Source of the DNA: Thamnaconus septentrionalis
Lineage: Eukaryota > Chordata > Actinopteri > Tetraodontiformes > Monacanthidae
Assembly (NCBI GenBank): GCA_009823395.1
Contig: CM020501.1
Location: forward strand, 28,570,361 to 28,634,360
Direction: 5' to 3'
DNA length: 64,000 bases
This document shows positions 57,822 to 64,000 of the stretch, piece after piece. Positions within the stretch are counted from its first letter, which is position 1; every line of letters starts with the position of its first letter. Position numbers and translations under genes: made by a program. The notes beneath the pieces are model-generated. The model was not told where the DNA came from, did not search any database, and saw only the letters and a list, made by a program, of their open reading frames with translations.

Positions 57822-60800
57822 TCAGGCCTTCCACCAGTGGGCCCGCGGCACCGGTGGCTTGGTGTTCATGTATTCGCTGTCGGAGTCCATCGTCCTGAGC
57901 CGCACCTGGGAGACGGAGGAGAGACGAGCGAGTCAACGAGAGCAAAAAACGCGCCCAATGTGAGTTTTGACGTTTGGAAACAAGATATGTTTGTTCCACA
58001 GAGTGGCAGAATTTAAAGAGGACAGCCTCAGAATAAATTATCTTACATCAATCTTGCAGAAATGTATTTTCATTGCAAGTAAAGAATTTGTTTTTGTTTT
58101 TTTTATTTAAACGTGACAATTTACTTAATAGTGTAAAAGTCTATTAAAACTCTGTTGGAAGCTGATATAGAAGCAAATTAACATAAGGGAGAGAAAAACA
58201 GTTGCAATACTAAGTAAAAGTTTGCAACAACAACTGCAACAAAAAATGTCTTTGTGTGTTGCCACTTTACATTCACACATTGGTGTGTGAGTGAGTGGTT
58301 GAATGAGAGGCCTTTGTAAAGCGCTTTGTGGTACCGTGAAGGTGCTGGATAGCCGCTGTACAAGTGCAGTCTATTTACCATTCAGAGTTTCACATGTGCC
58401 ACCGGTTGACTGGTGAGCAAGTCATGACAGCAATCAACACATTGAGAGAGTTGTGAGGAGGGGACAAAAAGGAAATATAAGGAGTCTTTATGATAGGATG
58501 TCGAAAATGACTCACACAGCTCACGACGAGGACGGCGGTGACAATCAGGCCGTAGAGGATGACGGTTGCCACAATGGGAATCCAGATCAACAAACAGTGA
58601 ACTCCTTCTTCTTCTTCTTCTTCTTCTTCACAACCTCCTTTCCCCTTCCTGCATTTGGACTGGTGGTCTGGAGGAAACAAGCAGGACACATTCAATGGAC
58701 TTGGAGTGTTTCTTTTAGGGAGGAGACGGCGGCCCTCTGATATGACACGTTTTTGGAGAAACGGAGTCTTTACCCTCCGCCTGCGGTAGAATCCACTGAT
58801 TGCTGCACTGCCTGGCCGTCGGAGGCGGGAAAATGACCTCCACCTCGCACCAGTAGACATCGTGGCTGCTGCCGTTTACCCTGCCGATCCAGAGGTGGAA
58901 GGTGCCGTTCCTGTTGACCACCTTCGTCTCTCTGTCGCCCCGTTGGTCTTCGTACGAGAACTTTTCGATGTAGATGGTTTCTCCATTCTGGAGCAGTTCG
59001 AAATTCATGATGGATGAGTTCACATTGGGGCAGGGGACCAGGACGTCCTCTCCAGCGGGGACCCAGATGGTATTCACATGCTCTGAGGAGGAGGAGAAGT
59101 AGAAGGAGAAGAACGGGGACTTTAACTTTATAAAAGGGAGACTGTGAAGTAGCGGAACGTAGCCGGGACAAGTGGCCTCCGTTTGAGTGAGCTCCCGTTT
59201 CGATCGCTTTTCAGACGGTCCAAATATGACCAGACCAGTCAGTGTCCGCTGCCTTAAAGGAAAGAAAGTGGGTCATCGCCAATCCAACTTCAAAATGCTC
59301 CATTTTCTCCATTCTGGATTTGTGGAGAAAAGTGTTGTAGTCAAGACAACACCGACCAAGACTAAGATCTTATCAAGGCTTAAAGAGTGTCAAGATTGAG
59401 ACAAGACCAAGACTATGTGTCAAGGAAGAAAGACACAAAACAGAACTAATGACCAGCATTTTCTAAATTCAACAGCAACAATTCTTTTCAGAAAGGTATC
59501 TTTTAATAATTTTCTTGAACATTTTTGCTGCGTTGCCAGACATTTTGAACAGCTTTCAAAAAAATCAACTTTGCTCATAAAATTAAAGAAAATAAAAAAA
59601 AATTAGGTGTCATTTAACTGAAAATGATGGCATACCAAACATGAGCTAAATTCGTGGAGACCTTTGCAGGTCTAAGCTCAAAACCAAAAGTACACTCCTC
59701 TCACTCATGGTGGTTGTGAAAGAGCTCAAAGTTCTGCATGGCTGTAGTGATGAGATGGCTCAACAAAGGCTTTCTTTTCTGTTGTTATCGTGTCATTGCA
59801 GTTTTTAGCTGAGTCTCGACCGGTCTTGATTACAAATCCCGAGACCGCCCAATCCAAGACCGAGACCAAAAAAAGTGGTCTCGAGACCAAGACCAATCTC
59901 CAGTACCGCAATACTAGTATAGGAAATATTAATAAAATTGTTTTATTGTAAAAGTCCCATGAAAGGCGGACCAATAAAGTTTGACTGAACCTCAATGAAA
60001 CAATTATCTCTTATCACTCTCGGCCTGCTCTTTTTTCTTTTCTTTTCTTTTTTTGAAGCAAAAGAAGAAGAAAGCCACCGTTTTACATGTTGATGAAACC
60101 CAAGCAGGGGTGCGTCGGCGGTTGACTTGAAGAGAGATTTCAGCGCGAGAATCGAGATCACTGGGTTGCACCACCTGGCAGAGCGACCACTTCACGCGGC
60201 CCCTCAGGTGTTGCACCAGCCCCAAATGAACAGGTCGCAGAGTCGGTGAGCTCGGCAACCCACAGATCCGCGCCAATGGATGGAGCTCCGCCCACTTTGA
60301 AGAAACTGCACCCCCGCACGGAATTATCTCAACATAACTAAAACCAAACATCTTGTATTCATCTGTATTCAAAGAGAAAAGCAGATTCAGAGTGACTCAC
60401 AGTTGCCACGCACAGAGGTGGGGGTTGAGTTTGATTTGAAGTTTGAGTCGAAGGACCGCCGAGTTATCCTTATTCATTTTACGGCACGTCTCAACCGCAA
60501 AGGTACACGCAGGTGTCAGGGTTGCGTCCCACTTCTGAACATGAGTCGGAAGCGCCTCGATTTCAAAGACCGCAGCTTTGCCTGTTGATTCTGCAGTTGA
60601 ACCGCTGTTGACGCGCGCGCAACGACACCAAAAGCCTCTTTTTCCACTCAACGACAAGTCTGTGTCGGCTGGTTTGTCACGTCAAAGTTATTTGATCAAA
60701 GGCCTTTTTTTTTCTTTTCTTTTTTAAATCCCCGAAGAAGGGAAAGAAGGCATCTGCGAAAATGTCAGGATTTTTCAAATTGGCGGTCGCAAAGTTAAGC

Positions 60801-61014
60801 CTGAAGCTGCTCTCGCTCAAATATGTAAACATCGCCTTTCTCTTTCACCCAAAAGAAAACCGTTACTACCGGCGCTGAAAGCACAGGGGCCACGACCTGT
60901 CCACGCCGCGCGGTACAACTTACTGTGGCAGGTGCAGCTACTGTCCGACTCGGCAGCGTGGAAGAGGCTGCAGCACGCGAGCATCACAAACACCCTCAGC
61001 AGCTTCATCGCCAT
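57822..61014 (-). CDS. cd28: CD28-family T-cell co-stimulatory receptor, 4 exons, 211 aa
   Basis: A single-pass immune receptor expected on T cells. Exons from the 5' end: 60924-61014 (signal peptide MAMKLLRVFVMLACCSLF), 58774-59082 (Ig V domain), 58516-58667 (stalk and membrane helix), 57822-57905 (tail). Phases agree: 636 bases, 211 aa. The V domain has its two core cysteines in VLVPCPN and VYWCEVEV. The ligand-loop motif reads EVIFPPPTARQ where mammalian CD28/CTLA4 have MYPPPY. The stalk has Cys residues and a run of seven Glu. The helix is about WIPIVATVILYGLIVTAVLV. The tail DSDSEYMNTKPPVPRA resembles the CD28 YMNM region and not the CTLA4 YVKM one, which is why I call CD28. The four-exon layout (leader, V, TM, tail) is that of the CD28 family. 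No CTLA4 or ICOS is present in the window. Confidence 0.85.
58602..58632. repeat. cd28: (CTT)n trinucleotide run encoding poly-Glu in the CD28-like stalk
   Basis: On the coding strand it is a GAA run giving seven consecutive Glu residues just before the membrane helix. Confidence 0.9.
59331..59918. mobile_element. DNA transposon with GAGACCAAGAC motifs, CD28-like intron 1
   Basis: It starts AGTGTTGTAGTCAAGACAAC and ends with GTGGTCTCGAGACCAAGACC, then CAATCTCCAGTACCGCAATAC. It is a sister of the element at 36625-37130, sharing internal AATGACCAGYATYTT and TTTTCAGMAAGGTATCTTTT. Confidence 0.7.
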
Positions 61015-62560
61015 CTCCTGTTGCGCCGGCCGACTGGCCTCCTTCCTTGCCTGGATCTCAGAGCTGACGGAACGAACTGGATGGAACTGCGGAACGGAGA
61101 AGTGGCGCACCAACCATCGGGTATCACATCCTCACAGCGTCTCTCTCAACACACTAAACACGCTACTGGTGGTGGCAGCAGCAGAACAATCCTTCGCGTG
61201 CTCTTAGGAGAACACACTGTGTGGTGGAGTGGAGGCCCCTCCTCCTGGCCACTTAACGCTTTTTCGGTTCCACCTCTGAGGCCGTCGATGTTCGCCTTTG
61301 ACATTTTGTGGCACTTTATTGTTTTTTTAAGTACTTTTAGCTCCTGCTGGTGTAAATCAGAGAATGTACTAGATTAAAACAGGCCACGCGCTGTAGGCAA
61401 CAACCTTAATGGAAAAGGATATCACAGAGGATTTTGAAAAGAATTGTGTTACTCAAATAACATAAAAAAAAAAAAAAAAAAAAAAAGGGCCCATAGGCCT
61501 ATCGACTTCTGGGGCCAATTTCAGGTAACAAATATCACTATAAATTGTCAGCATGCCATACACAGAATCAAAGCACACAGTGCCAATCACACAAAGATAT
61601 ATACACAGCACATCTAATAAATATAGAAAAAATAAACAAAACCACACCAAAACTAAGCACCACAAAACCAAAATCTCCAGCAAGATTAAGAAAGATTAAC
61701 CAATGGCACCAGACATTATATTAATAGTATTACTTGTTCCTGGAGAAGGCACGCAGTTACAATTATAAATGTAAAATATTATAAAACAACATGAGATTAA
61801 AACATATTGGAGGAAAAACGGTGGCTGTAAGGTGCATACGCTAGCTGATAAAGTCTTTAAAAAACAAGGAACCATAGATTCACTCACACAACCACAAATA
61901 ATAATTATGATAATAACTAAATCATACCTTTATTCTCAGGGAGAAGCATTCTTCATTTTTGTGCTTTGGGAGCAATTGTCGCAATCAATCATCGACGGAT
62001 CATGACTGGCCAAAAATAATTTCAAGGGAAAGGAAATGGAATACCTCAAACTGAGATAACACTACCTCCCCCAGAATATTTTGTTAAATTCAGCACGTAT
62101 GGCATATTGCTGCTCTGTAAAATATATTATCACAGAGGATTTTGTTTTATTAAAAAGTTGATTCGGCTGAAAACTGCTGGATTTGGGAGGTCAAAATAGC
62201 CTTCAGAAAAGGTTGTTTCAAATAAATTGCATCAGCAGTACCGTTTGTTTGATCACTCGATGACAAAAGAGATAATTATTTGGATGAATCTTCTGTAATT
62301 GCTGTTTGGTTTATTTATCGCAGAAAAAGAAAATAGAGTATTGGAAACTGACAGAAAATGTCTTGTCTCCAACTGAAAACATCTTTTTCAATAAAAACAA
62401 AAACAACAACATTGCATTATTCTAGTCATATAAAAAATGGTGTTATCTTGACAGTGAATGTTCAGAATTAGACATAACATGTAAGGGGTCCAGCAGTACC
62501 TTGATTTTACCGGTAGATGTAGACAAAGACCGTTATCTAAACGGACCTGTCTGAAGTCGC
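61015..62560. other. Gene-free AT-rich stretch upstream of the CD28-like gene
   Basis: It includes the CD28-like promoter (no clear TATA box), a poly-A run at about 61465-61486 and duplicated TCACAGAGGATTTT motifs (about 61422 and 62130). No coding exon was found. Confidence 0.4.
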
Positions 62561-62765
62561 TCTCCCTGCTTTTGAATGATCATTTTAATTACTTGCGATC
62601 AAATTTCACTTTCCCCTCAGTATGCCCTATACCCCCTATAATTCATGCCCTTTTAACGGCCCGCCTCCAGCTTTTAGAAAATATTTACTACGTGTGGCAA
62701 CGCAAAGCCGCCTGGATTAATGGGATTTTGAGCTGGGGATTAATGCATTTCTAAAAACAAAATGT
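62561..62765. other. Candidate conserved non-coding element
   Basis: It is free of repeats and dense in homeodomain-type motifs (TTTTAATTACTTGCGATC, GGATTAATGGGATTTTGAGC, GGGGATTAATGCATTT) between AT-rich flanks. The look is that of a developmental enhancer. This is an impression, not a demonstration. Confidence 0.35.
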
Positions 62766-62984
62766 TTGCAATTTTGAGGATGAATGAATGGGTATGAGGG
62801 GGGAGCGGCTGACGTGTCAGTAATGCGTCCATATGGGTGACACGTTATAATCTCTAATCTGGAGCACGTCCCATTTGTCTGGCGGTGGTCTAAAGAGAGC
62901 ATCTGTCCAGTTAGAGTGGTTGTAAAGTGCATTGTGTGGTATCTTCAAATATGTATATAGACACACACACATATATACCCGAGG

Positions 62985-62985
<1 letters not shown>

Positions 62986-63015
<30 letters not shown>

Positions 63016-63045
63016 TGTATGTATGTATGTATGTATGTATGTATG
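62986..63045. repeat. (GTAT)n microsatellite
   Basis: About 14 uninterrupted GTAT/ATGT units. Confidence 0.97.
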
Positions 63046-63193
63046 AAATAAAACTAAAACAATAACAATAAAAATAAATTATGTATGTGTATATCATAAT
63101 ACAGCACATTGTACTGCATATCATGATGTAAATCAAACAGATCCACTGTGTTTTCCCAATCATTGACTTTATGCCACAACGAATCTATGTGCT

Positions 63194-63212
63194 TATAATA
63201 ATAATAATAATG

Positions 63213-63288
<76 letters not shown>

Positions 63289-63322
63289 TATTTATGTATT
63301 TATTTATTTATTTATTTTGCTG
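63194..63322. repeat. (AAT)n / (TTA)n palindromic microsatellite followed by (TTTA)n
   Basis: An AAT run (about 63196-63260) is followed directly by ATT/TTA units (about 63261-63290) and then TTTA units. The first two can pair into a hairpin. Confidence 0.95.
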
Positions 63323-63559
63323 GGAATATAGCCTTCAGGGCCACGCCAAGCATCCGATGTTTGTGTTTTTACGTTTTAAAAGAGGCATTTTTGCTGGTCT
63401 GGAGACAACACAATAACGTTTCCAACGTGCACGCCATTAGTTTATTAAATTGACATGCATAGAGGACAGCTAGAGAAGACAATAATCCACACTCCTTTAT
63501 TCATTCTTTCTTATGTTCTTATTCTTACATGCCCACATGACTTTTGCATCGGGGGTTCT

Positions 63560-63933
63560 TTTTTCCTAACAGTCCCTGAAGGCAGCGCTGGGGATTGGGG
63601 CTGGACAGGAAACGACGGAGACGAGCGGCGTGTCTCCTCGCCGAGCAGCAGCAGCAGCAGCAGCAGCGGCTCCGGGAAAAAAGACAGGGAGAAGAATGAG
63701 AAGGAGCCAACGGGACTGTGCTCATCCAGACAAGGCAGCGTGTGAAAACATGAGGGCGACGGGCTCCTCGCGTTAGTTCGTCTGTCTCTCTCTTTTTTTT
63801 TTTCTAACGAAACCGAGCACATTTTTACCCATCACATCTGGAGTCTTTTTCTCCCTCTCCCGTTTTTTCCCAGCCAGAGGGTTGGGATATTTGCTGGAAC
63901 GCAGGAAAGCGGAGCACCGCTCTTTGTGAACCG
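63560..63933 (+). promoter_or_regulatory. Possible promoter and untranslated first exon of a right-hand gene
   Basis: A GC-rich region with an AGC microsatellite (63644-63667) leads to a donor-like GAACC|GTAAGTGTG at about 63933. There is no convincing ATG frame. The orientation is head to head with the CD28-like gene. In human, RAPH1 lies head to head with CD28, so raph1 is a candidate by synteny only. Confidence 0.3.
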
Positions 63934-64000
63934 TAAGTGTGTTTTTTTTATATTTATACATATCAACTTCTCGGACCTTACCTTACATCTGCTTTCAATA

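Noticed and set aside
60004..60372. 122-codon minus-strand frame inside CD28-like intron 1 as an extra exon
   Set aside because: No splice sites in phase, a poly-Phe run from a T/C-rich stretch, and no family resemblance. Exons 1 and 2 join in phase without it.
57822..61014. CTLA4 or ICOS instead of CD28
   Set aside because: The tail motif YMNT resembles CD28 YMNM, not CTLA4 YVKM. The proline-rich FPPPT loop is not ICOS-like. Fish paralogues are divergent, so a small doubt remains.
62986..63322. CRISPR-like or regulatory array from regularly spaced repeats
   Set aside because: Plain tetra- and trinucleotide microsatellites with no spacers.

Overview
The window looks like nuclear DNA of a teleost fish, probably a percomorph. 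The genes are compact and intron-rich with GT-AG introns. Exons are GC-rich and introns AT-rich. Microsatellites are abundant, and old non-autonomous DNA transposons (Tc1-like, hAT-like, PIF/Harbinger-like) are frequent. The closest matches I recognise are vertebrate genes. All gene models were built by hand from reading frame, splice sites and phase.

Layout: positions 1 to about 14,000 hold no convincing gene. There may be the 3' end of an upstream gene at the extreme left (polyA signal near 309), then a long non-coding stretch with several transposon copies, including a U2 snRNA/LINE-tail chimera. From 15,107 to 44,800 there are four plus-strand genes in a row: abcb6 (15107-23173), cnppd1 (24522-28387), prkag3 (30516-34680) and retreg2/fam134a (35964-42908). 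Their human orthologues all lie in 2q35. From 44,978 to 61,014 follow mdh1b (minus, 44978-47663), fastkd2 (plus, 48850-56344, head to head with mdh1b) and a CD28-family receptor (minus, 57822-61014), whose human orthologues lie in 2q33. The retreg2/mdh1b interval is therefore a junction between two blocks that are separate in human. The right end holds non-coding DNA and a possible untranslated first exon of a plus-strand gene with a donor site near 63930. Raph1 would fit by synteny, but this is not shown.

The genes are not one pathway. ABCB6 is a porphyrin/heme-linked ABC transporter, CNPPD1 a cyclin-like membrane protein, PRKAG3 an AMPK regulatory subunit, RETREG2 an ER-phagy receptor-family protein, MDH1B a malate dehydrogenase-like protein, FASTKD2 a mitochondrial RNA-binding protein, and CD28 a T-cell co-stimulatory receptor.

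Main points of interest: (1) one reading-frame break each in mdh1b exon 7 and fastkd2 exon 8, both otherwise intact; (2) MDH1B has valine in place of the catalytic histidine of true malate dehydrogenases; (3) the CD28-like tail carries YMNT rather than YMNM, and FPPPT in place of the MYPPPY ligand motif; (4) two nearly adjacent inverted hAT copies make a palindrome of about 670 bp downstream of fastkd2; (5) nested transposons, one with a perfect 20-bp target duplication; (6) a polypyrimidine tract of about 650 bp in a fastkd2 intron; and (7) a small uORF overlapping the prkag3 start. I found no clearly new multi-gene system.
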